Notes under the pieces: model-generated
The model's input: only the letters and a program-made list of their open reading frames with translations
What the model was told of the DNA's origin: nothing
Databases searched by the model: none
Virus record (IMG/VR): IMGVR_UViG_3300028840_000226
Span: 1-20,449 of that record
Length of the DNA: 20,449 nucleotides
Strand: one strand, 5' to 3'
Source: a virus
Position numbers and translations under genes: made by a program
In this document: in pieces, positions 7,530 to 14,007 of the stretch
Layout: each line of letters opens with the position of its first letter
How positions within the stretch are numbered: position 1 is the stretch's first letter

Positions 7530-9060
7530 AGTATTCAACCTCGATTTCGCTATCAAACAACTCGTTGCGATCTGATACAATCACCTCATCGTCCACCACC
7601 GTCACCTCCCGGTAACCATCTGTGAAATCACTATCGTACATCCATACCTCGCCATCCGTATAGATCAATTCATGCAACAATTCACGTACCGCCCTTCTCT
7701 CGTATAACATCCTGAGCCGATGCCTGACCGATCGGTAAGCCTTCAATATCTTGCGAATCCTGTTTACATTCTGGTAATATGATTTCTCCGCTACACCCAA
7801 TTCAGTATGCAGACCCCTGAACAGCAATGTTTCTTCTCCCAGATCACCCACAAAGCTCAATGCCCTCACATCCGGGTAACAATTCTGATCCCTCCAAACA
7901 TATAAACCACTCCCTGTGTACTGCCCCACTGTCCGGGCCTCATTCAGACTGTAATGCTGAACAACCATAAATGTGTCCGCAGCTGTTGGTGTATGCGTGT
8001 TGTCATTCACCACATGAATAAACCATCCTGCACACTGGAAAGCATCATCGTCATTACCTCCATAAACCGAATATATGCGAGCCGTCATAAATGGATTGAC
8101 GCACAACCCCATGATCCGAACCTCCATGCCCTCGTTAGAGATGAACTCTGTCGCTACTCCATAAATCCCGGAGCCTGCTACGTTCTCTCTCCTCTTCGCA
8201 CAATATCTCTTGCCGCTTGTGCTGATCAGATAATCCGTAAAGCTATCTCCCACCGGAACGTGAACCGGAGCAAATAAATAACTCTGTGAATATCTCGTAG
8301 CACCTATTGTTGTTACATCACTTGCGTTCTCGTAAACCTCCTGAAACTTCACCACGAAAAATATGCCGGGGTTACCCTTGAAATCTGATATTTTTTTGAT
8401 TGAAAAGTTCCCACTGAAATTCGTTCCTTCCGCATCTCCTCCCAAAAATATGTAAGGCGTAGTGTCCGCATACGGCATCACGAAATAATAAATATGGTTC
8501 GCCTGATGCCTCCCCCCTGAGTTCCCTGAATAGCCACAAAACTCTCCCACCGCTGACGGGTCACCACTCTGTTCCATCTCAAACAATACCGGGAACGTCC
8601 CTGCATCCGAGTACCCCGCATCGACCGCAATCACATAAACATCACCGATCGCTGCCGATCCCAGATCGTTAGACTGCGCCCAATCTTCACCCCCACCCCC
8701 GGATGTGATCGCACTCGTTATCTCCCTTCCAGATGTCGTGAACGTGCTGAAATTACTATTGTACTGAGTCCATCCCGTCAATAGTTCAGAACTCAATGTA
8801 GGGTACAGCGTCCCATCACTACCCCCTGCAGCCACATTACATTTGCCGCAGAAGGATTTCAGGATGTCGAAGAAATCCCAATCGTCCAGACCCTTCGGCT
8901 GTTCCAAAACTGCCACCGCTTCTGTTTCTCCTCCAATATAGATCGTGGCCCGTATTCTCAGATTTTGATAGCTCGCCCCTTCCGTCAGACTCGTTGTTAC
9001 ATCAAACTCCGGTGCATTCGTTATCACTTCCGATGGGTTACCCCCTAATGTCAATGCCAT
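7522..9060 (-). CDS. Tail protein with carbohydrate-binding-like insertion (512 aa)
   Basis: The start is the ATG at 9060, one base after the previous stop. Residues 1-75 (with the motif AVLEQPKGLDDWDFFDIL) and about 228-512 seem to form one structural protein, probably a distal-tail or tail-tip component. They are split by residues about 90-225. That insert begins LTGWTQYNSNFSTFTTSGREI and ends NFSIKKI, a pattern typical of carbohydrate-binding jelly rolls of the CBM4/9 kind: a Gly-Trp strand at the start and a final strand leading back into the host fold. The C-terminal third is Arg/Tyr-rich and helical (KAYRSVRHRLRMLYERRAV). The gene overlaps the hub-like gene by eight bases. Major tail protein is an alternative, but its size and position argue for a tip component. 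Confidence 0.68.
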   Translation of the reverse strand: MALTLGGNPSEVITNAPEFDVTTSLTEGASYQNLRIRATIYIGGETEAVAVLEQPKGLDDWDFFDILKSFCGKCNVAAGGSDGTLYPTLSSELLTGWTQYNSNFSTFTTSGREITSAITSGGGGEDWAQSNDLGSAAIGDVYVIAVDAGYSDAGTFPVLFEMEQSGDPSAVGEFCGYSGNSGGRHQANHIYYFVMPYADTTPYIFLGGDAEGTNFSGNFSIKKISDFKGNPGIFFVVKFQEVYENASDVTTIGATRYSQSYLFAPVHVPVGDSFTDYLISTSGKRYCAKRRENVAGSGIYGVATEFISNEGMEVRIMGLCVNPFMTARIYSVYGGNDDDAFQCAGWFIHVVNDNTHTPTAADTFMVVQHYSLNEARTVGQYTGSGLYVWRDQNCYPDVRALSFVGDLGEETLLFRGLHTELGVAEKSYYQNVNRIRKILKAYRSVRHRLRMLYERRAVRELLHELIYTDGEVWMYDSDFTDGYREVTVVDDEVIVSDRNELFDSEIEVEYYE

Positions 9061-9061
9061 G

Positions 9062-9592
9062 TCAAACCGCTTTTATGTTCCTGTTCAATACTGATTCCAT
9101 TTCTGCCGTCATAAACTCCCGGTAGAATTGCCTGACGTACTCCCCGATCTTATCCTTGTTCTTTTCCAGAGCATCGTTGATCCATCCTGTCCGCTTGCCC
9201 GTTGAACTGAACCGATACGAACCCCTCGTAGGCATCCCTTCCCTTTTCTGCTTATGGGCAATCGCAAAGGCCACACTTTTTGCCCTCACCAGATCACCCC
9301 CCGTAATCCGTCTGGCTGCATAACTCATCAATGCCGCAATGTACTTGCTCTTCCTCACCCCTGATCCCGGAGAAAATGGTATGTTCGCTGCCGCCACACC
9401 CTTCTCAATATAGATGCCGTACGGGTACATTTTAGCGATCAGACTCGTCCTGCCAAAATCCCTTTCAATCTCGTAATCGATCTCCTCAACAATCTTACCG
9501 CTTTCAAAATGCCCCTGCCTCCTCCATTCATCCAATAGAGCCTGCTTCAGAAAAAACTTCAGCGTGTCGATATTTGTGTTTGTCAGCACCAC
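9062..9592 (-). CDS. HK97 gp10-like neck / tail completion protein (176 aa)
   Basis: This is a basic protein of the length expected for gp10-type head-tail joining or tail completion proteins. Visible features are YGIYIEKGV, then SKYIAALMSYAARR, then AIAHKQKREGMPTRG with TGKRTGW, an arrangement I associate with that family in phages. The start is a GTG at 9592 (or the adjacent GTG at 9589). No ATG lies near the N-terminus, and the GTG overlaps the previous stop by ten bases. It sits next to the tail-terminator-like gene, which fits a job at the head-tail connection. The assignment rests on pattern and context only. Confidence 0.62.
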   Translation of the reverse strand: MVLTNTNIDTLKFFLKQALLDEWRRQGHFESGKIVEEIDYEIERDFGRTSLIAKMYPYGIYIEKGVAAANIPFSPGSGVRKSKYIAALMSYAARRITGGDLVRAKSVAFAIAHKQKREGMPTRGSYRFSSTGKRTGWINDALEKNKDKIGEYVRQFYREFMTAEMESVLNRNIKAV

Positions 9593-9999
9593 AGCTTCAA
9601 TGTTATCCTGTACCGTATAGCCATTTCCCTTTCCAGACTCAACAATCCTGCCGGGAAATGCTCAAACTCAGGCTCCGTTGTTTCGACCGTCAAGTCATCC
9701 TGATCGTCCACTTCTGCGATATATTCCAGAAATGCCGTCTGTATTGTGTCCCAGGCCGCATGCCTGTTGACCACATCATCCTCCGGCTCAACCTCCGTCA
9801 ATATCCACAAGTCCATGTTCAACTCCTTTACTCCTTCCCTTCGGTCGATCGTTCCCGTAGCATTCCCAATATCCCACAATGCCAACGGGTAGGTCTTACT
9901 TCCATAATTCAAATAGGTCGTATAATCGAATACCACCTGTACGATGTCAGTTCCCGTTTTTGCGCTGTCCAGTTTCGTTTTCAAATCTGCGTAAGTCAT
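9583..9999 (-). CDS. Tail terminator-like protein (138 aa)
   Basis: This is a small acidic alpha/beta protein with a helix at the N-terminus (TYADLKTKLDSAKTG), a central strand region ending in NMDLWILTEV, a helix with WDTIQTAFLEYI, and a last strand AIRYRITLKLWC. This layout is that of tail terminator or tail-completion proteins (lambda gpU / HK97 gp10-gp11 region), which cap the tail tube before head joining. The ATG at 9999 is the only good start. It lies inside the end of the preceding 76-residue frame (53-base overlap), and the gene overlaps the gp10-like gene by ten bases. The family call is inference. Confidence 0.58.
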   Translation of the reverse strand: MTYADLKTKLDSAKTGTDIVQVVFDYTTYLNYGSKTYPLALWDIGNATGTIDRREGVKELNMDLWILTEVEPEDDVVNRHAAWDTIQTAFLEYIAEVDDQDDLTVETTEPEFEHFPAGLLSLEREMAIRYRITLKLWC

Positions 10000-10177
10000 G
10001 TTCCCTTGATTTGATCAATTTTTGAATATAATGCCGCCCCTTATTCGTCAACTCCCGGATGCACAAAGCCACCAGAATATGCTTCAGCAATTTTATCTCA
10101 CTTTCCAGCCTTTCCCTTTCTTGGTGGAGGCATGATGAGTTCCCTGTATTTGTTTTGCGCTCTGAGGTAACTTGCAT
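9947..10177 (-). CDS. Small helical protein overlapping both neighbours (76 aa, uncertain)
   Basis: Residues about 19-65 form a convincing charged helix (for example ERERLESEIKLLKHILVAL), which is why I keep it. It overlaps the end of the frameshifted chaperone frame by 80 bases and the start of the tail terminator-like gene by 53 bases, so only about 100 bases are its own. The ATG at 10177 is the only ATG; a later non-ATG start after the chaperone stop at 10098 would give a shorter protein. It could be a real overlapping gene or a chance frame that fills the gap. No function is proposed. Confidence 0.42.
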   Translation of the reverse strand: MQVTSERKTNTGNSSCLHQERERLESEIKLLKHILVALCIRELTNKGRHYIQKLIKSREHDLRRFENETGQRKNGN

Positions 10178-10394
10178 AATTGATAAACTCGTATAAATTC
10201 ACCTGTTCCACTTCACTCACTGTTCCGTATGCTCCATCCTGAGCCACCTCGTACAAAATCCCTCGCCACCCGAAGTCCATCAGACCAGACTGCCGAACCT
10301 TTGCTGAATCCTTCGTTCCATGCTTTTTGAATACCGATGGGTAGATTTCAGCAATTTTGAAAGTCGTACGTACATGTAAAAAAAAACCGCCCAC
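10098..10394 (-). CDS. Frameshift extension of tail assembly chaperone (gpGT-like T part)
   Basis: This frame is open from a GTG at 10394 to the stop at 10098 and lies in the -1 frame relative to the 257-residue gene that precedes and overlaps it. It has no good start codon of its own. Both frames run across nine T's (10378-10386). A -1 slip on T_TTT_TTT there would join residues 1-225 of the upstream protein to the last 93 residues of this frame, giving a product of about 318 residues. This is how lambda G and GT and many siphovirus tail chaperones are made. The T part (including LYEFINYASYLRAQNKYREL) is helical, as expected for a segment that recruits tail tube subunits to the tape measure. 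Confidence 0.72.
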   Translation of the reverse strand: MGGFFLHVRTTFKIAEIYPSVFKKHGTKDSAKVRQSGLMDFGWRGILYEVAQDGAYGTVSEVEQVNLYEFINYASYLRAQNKYRELIMPPPRKGKAGK

Positions 10395-11053
10395 ACAATG
10401 TCCATGGGCAGTTCCTGAAACTTATCCGCTCTCGCCATCACTTTGCTCTCGTCATACTCCTCCCCATCCGGTCTGCAATAAATCGCTATCAGCATTGGAA
10501 TCCGGTTCGCTGCTCCCTCTGCCATATCCCGTAGGGCCACTTCAATATCACTCGCCTCTGCAAACGTGATAGCCTTTTCCCTCGCCATCGGAATCTCGTC
10601 ACCGTAAATGCTCAGTGTGATAGGTAACTGATACCTCACACCATCCAACTCAAAATGCTCAATTTTCGGGGGTTCGTAAACATCCAATTCGCCATCCTTC
10701 AGATCGACCGGGAGGTTAGCGAATATCGAATAAATGTAATGCCGTAGATGCTTATTGAAAAATTGTTCCCTCAGCGAGCCGTGGATCAGATCAATAACGT
10801 CCTCCGGGATGTCCGTCAGGCACTTTATCACTTTCCCATAATACTCAGGGAAAGTCTTTTCAATTTCCACCACTCCAATAGCCTCGTCAGCCTTTTTGTA
10901 ATCCTCATCAGATTCCCCGGCTGAGGCCACCCACAGTTGCCGTAACTTTTCTGGAATTTCAATGTCGCACAGTTCAATGAACTTTTGTAGAGTGATTTCC
11001 TTCCAATTCTGCGGGGCCGTATATTCCTTCCCTCGAATTGTCAGCTTGATCAT
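10280..11053 (-). CDS. Tail assembly chaperone, gpG-like (257 aa)
   Basis: The protein is acidic and mostly helical. The N-terminus is MIKLTIRGKEYTAPQNWKEITL, a strand pair followed by a helix, as in proteins that serve as tail assembly chaperones. The evidence for the call is mainly its architecture: it overlaps a downstream frame lacking its own start, and the overlap contains a nine-T slippery run at codons 223-226 (Val-Phe-Phe-Tyr). The products would be a short gpG-like form (257 residues) and a longer gpGT-like form. It starts by an ATGA overlap with the Lys/Ala-rich gene upstream. Its position is unusual: tail-completion and tip genes separate it from the tape measure, whereas G/GT normally lie directly before it. 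Confidence 0.68.
   Translation of the reverse strand: MIKLTIRGKEYTAPQNWKEITLQKFIELCDIEIPEKLRQLWVASAGESDEDYKKADEAIGVVEIEKTFPEYYGKVIKCLTDIPEDVIDLIHGSLREQFFNKHLRHYIYSIFANLPVDLKDGELDVYEPPKIEHFELDGVRYQLPITLSIYGDEIPMAREKAITFAEASDIEVALRDMAEGAANRIPMLIAIYCRPDGEEYDESKVMARADKFQELPMDIVWAVFFYMYVRLSKLLKSTHRYSKSMERRIQQRFGSLV
10378..10387 (-). other. Programmed -1 frameshift slippery site (G + T9)
   Basis: On the minus strand the codons GTT TTT TTT TAC of the chaperone gene contain the heptamer T_TTT_TTT in the right frame. After a -1 slip the next codon is TTA, and the frame stays open to 10098. The bases just downstream, TACATGTACGTACGAC, contain small self-complementary words (TACATGTA, GTACGTAC), but I see no strong stimulatory hairpin. 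A nine-base homopolymer can also be a sequencing length error, which would fuse the frames for a different reason. Confidence 0.72.
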
Positions 11054-11334
11054 CTCATGCTTTTAATGAAGTTGAGTTTCATCACTTCGGCCCTCTTCCT
11101 GTGAACGAAATAAATCCTGTACGGTTTGTTCTTCATTCTCTGGGCCGCTTCGACTGCGGCTAAATTGTCGATTAGCTGCTCGTAACTCTTCAGGATAACA
11201 GAAGGGTCAGCCAGTTTCTCATTCACCTTTATGCTCGGCTTCTCTTCCTTCTCCTTTTTTGGAGCCGCTTTCTTCGGTGCTGCTTTCTTCACTGAAGCGG
11301 TTCCTGTTGAACTTTTTTTCTGTGCTGTTGCCAT
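11050..11334 (-). CDS. Lys/Ala-rich small protein (94 aa)
   Basis: Residues 1-33 are histone-tail-like, rich in Lys, Ala, Pro and Thr, with a repeated KKAAPKKAAPKK segment, and are probably disordered. Residues 35-94 are helical (SVILKSYEQLIDNLAAVEA and a basic end, YFVHRKRAEVMKLNFIKSMR). It starts with ATG after an A-rich leader and is coupled to the chaperone gene by an ATGA overlap. The order suggests a tail or packaging accessory protein, possibly nucleic-acid binding because of its basic ends. I do not recognise a family. Confidence 0.65.
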   Translation of the reverse strand: MATAQKKSSTGTASVKKAAPKKAAPKKEKEEKPSIKVNEKLADPSVILKSYEQLIDNLAAVEAAQRMKNKPYRIYFVHRKRAEVMKLNFIKSMR

Positions 11335-11395
11335 TTGATTTTGATTTTATGAATTATAAACCTTCACAAGTTAGTATATTTCTGCCTATATGCTC

Positions 11396-11412
11396 ACGTA
11401 AAATTTTTACGT
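11396..11412. repeat. Perfect 17-base palindrome
   Basis: ACGTAAAA and TTTTACGT flank a single T. The palindrome overlaps the stop codon of the 108-residue gene and lies 62 bases before the next start. It is AT-rich with no U-run after it, so it looks more like a protein-binding site than a terminator. It shares the TTTACGT/ACGTAAA word with the palindrome at 19120-19131. Confidence 0.6.
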
Positions 11413-11733
11413 ACTATCTCCGTCAATCACTTCAGACCCATACGACCTCTTTAATCCCAACAGCTTGCGCCTTTCCTCGATATAGTTCCCTGTCTCTGCG
11501 CTGCACCTGATCCTTAACTTCGGCAACCTCCATAAGACAATAAACTCCTCATCCGTCAGGTTCTCAAAATACACTTTCGGCAGATACACTTCCCTCTGTC
11601 CATTCAGCTGAGGTATCTTTGCAAAAATTGATTTCTCCAATGCCTGAGTAATCTTGTACAGTTGTTTTTCCTTTTCTTTATCCATTTCTTTATCCTTATC
11701 TTTTTCTTTTTCTTTTTCTTTATCCCTTTCCAT
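11407..11733 (-). CDS. Small protein with Lys/Asp/Glu repeat N-terminus (108 aa)
   Basis: Residues 1-23 are almost only Lys, Glu and Asp (MERDKEKEKEKDKDKEMDKE), encoded by a six-base-period repeat. The remainder is a folded-looking domain with strands and helices (VYLPKVYFENLTDEEFIVLW, then a Cys and an ERRKLLGLKR helix). The DNA just before the start resembles the DNA before the similar repeat in the gene at 19928-20449, so the front part may have been copied from a replication-protein linker. It lies downstream of two tiny membrane protein genes and upstream of a 72-base gap with a palindrome. I do not recognise the C-terminal domain. The start codon is uncertain, since the low-complexity part may not all be translated. 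Confidence 0.6.
   Translation of the reverse strand: MERDKEKEKEKDKDKEMDKEKEKQLYKITQALEKSIFAKIPQLNGQREVYLPKVYFENLTDEEFIVLWRLPKLRIRCSAETGNYIEERRKLLGLKRSYGSEVIDGDST
11664..11730. repeat. Six-base-period low-complexity repeat
   Basis: On the plus strand this is a run of CTTTTT / CTTTAT / CCTTTT type hexamers. On the minus strand it encodes alternating Lys with Glu or Asp. Such a tract can change length by slippage, and in-frame changes would alter only the linker length. Confidence 0.75.
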
Positions 11734-11734
11734 A

Positions 11735-11748
11735 GGGTATAGATACCC
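11735..11748. repeat. Inverted repeat next to a start codon
   Basis: GGGTAT and ATACCC are separated by two bases, one base upstream of the ATG at 11733. In RNA this would be a tight six-base-pair stem next to the start and might lower initiation. It may also simply be part of the element shared with 20340-20360. Confidence 0.5.
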
Positions 11749-11752
11749 TTTC

Positions 11753-11914
11753 CTAACCCTTTTTAATTAATTTACTTATAATATTAATAATCAGATAGAT
11801 AGCAAATAGCCATTCCAACGCTTTCCAGAATACAAAATATCCAAAGTCATCGTACTTCCAGACCTTCGCCAGAGTCCTCGCCCCGATCCACCCTATCAGC
11901 AATAAAAGAGTCAC
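11753..11914 (-). CDS. Tiny membrane protein, GTG start (53 aa)
   Basis: I found this frame by reading the gap after the terminase. The GTG at 11914 overlaps the stop of the preceding 35-residue gene by four bases (GTGA), a coupling typical of this genome. The protein begins with a hydrophobic stretch (TLLLLIGWIGA), has a short charged loop (KVWKYDDF), a second hydrophobic stretch (about 27-48, ending LFAIYLIINII), and a basic end KLIKKG. Two short membrane segments with a positive C-terminus fit a small holin or holin accessory. No endolysin is seen in the window, so this stays a guess. Confidence 0.55.
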   Translation of the reverse strand: MTLLLLIGWIGARTLAKVWKYDDFGYFVFWKALEWLFAIYLIINIISKLIKKG

Positions 11915-12018
11915 TTGTCCGATTTCCCGTAAGCCATTCCCATCAGGAAGCCGACCGCCAGACCGAATATCGCCACCTGAATCAAAATACTGATCATGTC
12001 AACCAATGCTACTGTCAT
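11911..12018 (-). CDS. Tiny single-pass membrane protein (35 aa)
   Basis: The ATG at 12018 lies three bases after the terminase stop. Residues about 4-28 are one hydrophobic helix with small residues (for example ILIQVAIFGLAVGFLMGMAY), followed by GKSDK. It overlaps the next tiny gene by four bases. The tight spacing on both sides and the clear membrane helix argue that it is real despite its size. The function is unknown; a lysis-related or membrane-anchoring role is possible. Confidence 0.58.
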   Translation of the reverse strand: MTVALVDMISILIQVAIFGLAVGFLMGMAYGKSDK

Positions 12019-12021
12019 ATC

Positions 12022-13491
12022 TTAAAAGCTTTTCATTCCTAACACTGAACTGCGGTGCTTCATCTGCCCCATCCTCGTAATCGCCATCACCAGAGTGTCC
12101 GCTATATCGTCATGCTCCCCAAAGGGAAATGCTTTCAATTCATCTACCAACATTGGAACCCATCCGCTTGACTCTTCCAGATACACCCGTCCAGATTCAA
12201 TAAAGGGCAGCACTGACTTCATCCGCTCTGTCTTTCCATCCTTCGGTGGTTTGTCAATCACTACGTTCAAATCCGTGTACCTCTTCAGCATCTGAGCAAT
12301 CGAATGCCCGGACGCTTTCGGCTCGATTACAATAGCACTTTCTCCGTTCATCTTATTCCGTCCCAAAAATCCCGGTACGTGCTTGATCAATTCAGGCAAT
12401 TCCATCCACACCCTGTCCACGTCCCGGATGTACAAATCATTCTCCCACACCCCGGCACACAATAATGCCGTAGGATCGTTCAACCGATCTTCCGTATAGG
12501 CTCCATCTATGAACACGTTCCAAACAATCTGTTCGTTCTCCTGATAGGCTCGCTCTTCCAACTCCTTCAGCCTGAACCGCTTGAACCACTCAGGACGTAC
12601 AAGGTTCCCTTCCTCAGCAATCGGATTCTGCTGATACTGACCGGAATAGTCGTTAGAGCCAAGTGATACCCTTGCACGTTTCAATACATTGGCAGTCAAT
12701 CGAATACGGTCTAATAAACCATCCGTGTACATATCTTTCAACCTCTCCGGTTTGATTAATGAACTAAATTGTGCAGGAAGGCAAATCTGTCTGTACAACC
12801 TCATTCCCTCGTCCTGCTTCTTCATACAATGCCCCGTCAAATCATTCACGCTCAGCCTCTGCATTACAATCACTTTATGGCTGACCTCCGGGTTCGTCAT
12901 CCTATTATAAATCGTATTGTCCCACCATCTGTTAACCTCCTCGTACTGCACCTGACTGTTAGCCATCTTCGGATTCATCGGATCGTCACAAATCAAAATG
13001 TCGCCATGCTTCCCTGTCGCTCCTCCCTTCACCCCGAAAGCGATCCTGTTCCCTCCTTTATTGTTGGCGTACTCACTCTTTTTGTTTACATCATATTTCA
13101 ACCGCCACAAATGCCCGAAGTGATCCCTGAACCAGTCCGATTCAATGATGTCCCGGCTCATCACTGCATGCTTGATAGCCAGATCAGCATTGTAACTCAT
13201 GGTGAGAAACTTCATCCATGGGTGACTAATCCAGCACCAGACCGGAAATGCTATCGTGATCAGTGAACTCTTCATCGTCCCGGGAGGTACGTTGATAATC
13301 GTGTCATGCTCCCTGAGTTCCTTCCCTGCCACCTGATCCCTGATTGTTTTCAACTGCTCGCATAAATACGAATGATGCCAATTCCATACGAGCTTGGTTT
13401 CTGGTTCAATCACCTTCCACGCCTCCCGGAAAAAGTCCTCAAAGCTGTCCCGGAATCTCCACTCTGCCGTATGTAAATCAATCTCATTCAT
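12022..13491 (-). CDS. terL: Terminase large subunit (489 aa)
   Basis: This is the DNA packaging motor: an N-terminal ATPase and a C-terminal nuclease. Visible motifs are the Walker A-like NVPPGTMKS (residues 67-75), Walker B ILICDD (165-170) and the coupling motif VIVMQRL (207-213). The nuclease domain has acidic residues in FIDGAYTEDR (D329), VIEPKASG (E390) and HDDIADTL (D461, D462, D465). The Walker A has Met in place of the usual Gly/Ala-Gly before Lys-Ser, a variant seen in phage terminases. The length is normal for the family. It overlaps the upstream 99-residue gene by eight bases. An HNH nuclease gene lies two genes upstream, the arrangement known from cos-type packaging phages such as HK97. 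Confidence 0.96.
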   Translation of the reverse strand: MNEIDLHTAEWRFRDSFEDFFREAWKVIEPETKLVWNWHHSYLCEQLKTIRDQVAGKELREHDTIINVPPGTMKSSLITIAFPVWCWISHPWMKFLTMSYNADLAIKHAVMSRDIIESDWFRDHFGHLWRLKYDVNKKSEYANNKGGNRIAFGVKGGATGKHGDILICDDPMNPKMANSQVQYEEVNRWWDNTIYNRMTNPEVSHKVIVMQRLSVNDLTGHCMKKQDEGMRLYRQICLPAQFSSLIKPERLKDMYTDGLLDRIRLTANVLKRARVSLGSNDYSGQYQQNPIAEEGNLVRPEWFKRFRLKELEERAYQENEQIVWNVFIDGAYTEDRLNDPTALLCAGVWENDLYIRDVDRVWMELPELIKHVPGFLGRNKMNGESAIVIEPKASGHSIAQMLKRYTDLNVVIDKPPKDGKTERMKSVLPFIESGRVYLEESSGWVPMLVDELKAFPFGEHDDIADTLVMAITRMGQMKHRSSVLGMKSF

Positions 13492-13783
13492 GGAATATAA
13501 ATACGTAATGCCCTCCCACCCGATGGCTGTAATAGTATCTCATCCAAAACAATTTATTTGCTCTCAGGGCATAAATCATGCTTTCGTTACCACTCCACCC
13601 CCCGGTGCTTAGAAATACCTTTATCTCTCCCCTGTATTTACGCTGAACCTTCACCCCGTAATCCATCCACCAATTATCCAGAACGTCCATTAATAAATCG
13701 AATCCGCTCCCCTCAATGGTATCGTAATTTTCAATGTATTCCAAATATTCTTCTGTCGGGTATTCGCCATCCATTCTAATCAT
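13484..13783 (-). CDS. Conserved-looking phage protein next to terminase (99 aa)
   Basis: The protein is acidic at the N-terminus and then has a compact domain with KYRGEIKVFLSTGGWSGNES, LFWMRYYYSHRVGGHYVFIF. The GGWSGNE motif followed by an aromatic W-x-x-Y-Y strand and a final GGHY strand is one I recall from small proteins near terminases in other phages, but I cannot attach a function. It is coupled by an ATGA overlap to the HNH nuclease upstream and by eight bases to the terminase downstream, which suggests a role in packaging or its control. Confidence 0.75.
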   Translation of the reverse strand: MIRMDGEYPTEEYLEYIENYDTIEGSGFDLLMDVLDNWWMDYGVKVQRKYRGEIKVFLSTGGWSGNESMIYALRANKLFWMRYYYSHRVGGHYVFIFHE

Positions 13784-14007
13784 GGTCGTAAATTTCTTTT
13801 CAATATTGCATTCCGCTTCGGATCATCGTGTACCGCCTTGTGGCACTTCCTACATAACGCCACCAGATTGTTTATTACGTCCTTCCCCGGCCCCCTTCCA
13901 TCGATGTGATGAATGTCCACAGCCGTGCCTCCACATCTCTCGCATGCTATCCAATCCTGTTCCCCGTACCCGAAATGCTTCAGGTAAACCCTAACGTGCT
14001 TCTGCAT
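13780..14007 (-). CDS. HNH endonuclease (75 aa)
   Basis: This is a complete small HNH domain. CxxC (Cys22, Cys25) and CRKC (Cys52, Cys55) form the zinc site, DIHHID (His33, His34) holds the catalytic His, Asn46/Asn47 lie in INNL, and a last His follows at 56 or 60. Its position, two genes upstream of terL in the same operon, matches the HNH proteins that work with terminase in cos cleavage (established for HK97). A free-standing homing nuclease is possible, but its small size and tight coupling (its ATG overlaps the previous stop by one base) argue for a packaging role. Confidence 0.87.
   Translation of the reverse strand: MQKHVRVYLKHFGYGEQDWIACERCGGTAVDIHHIDGRGPGKDVINNLVALCRKCHKAVHDDPKRNAILKRNLRP

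Noticed and set aside
12769-13266. Plus-strand open frame of 165 residues opposite the terminase
   Set aside because: It lies wholly inside terL, whose motifs are unmistakable, and its composition is that of antisense sequence.
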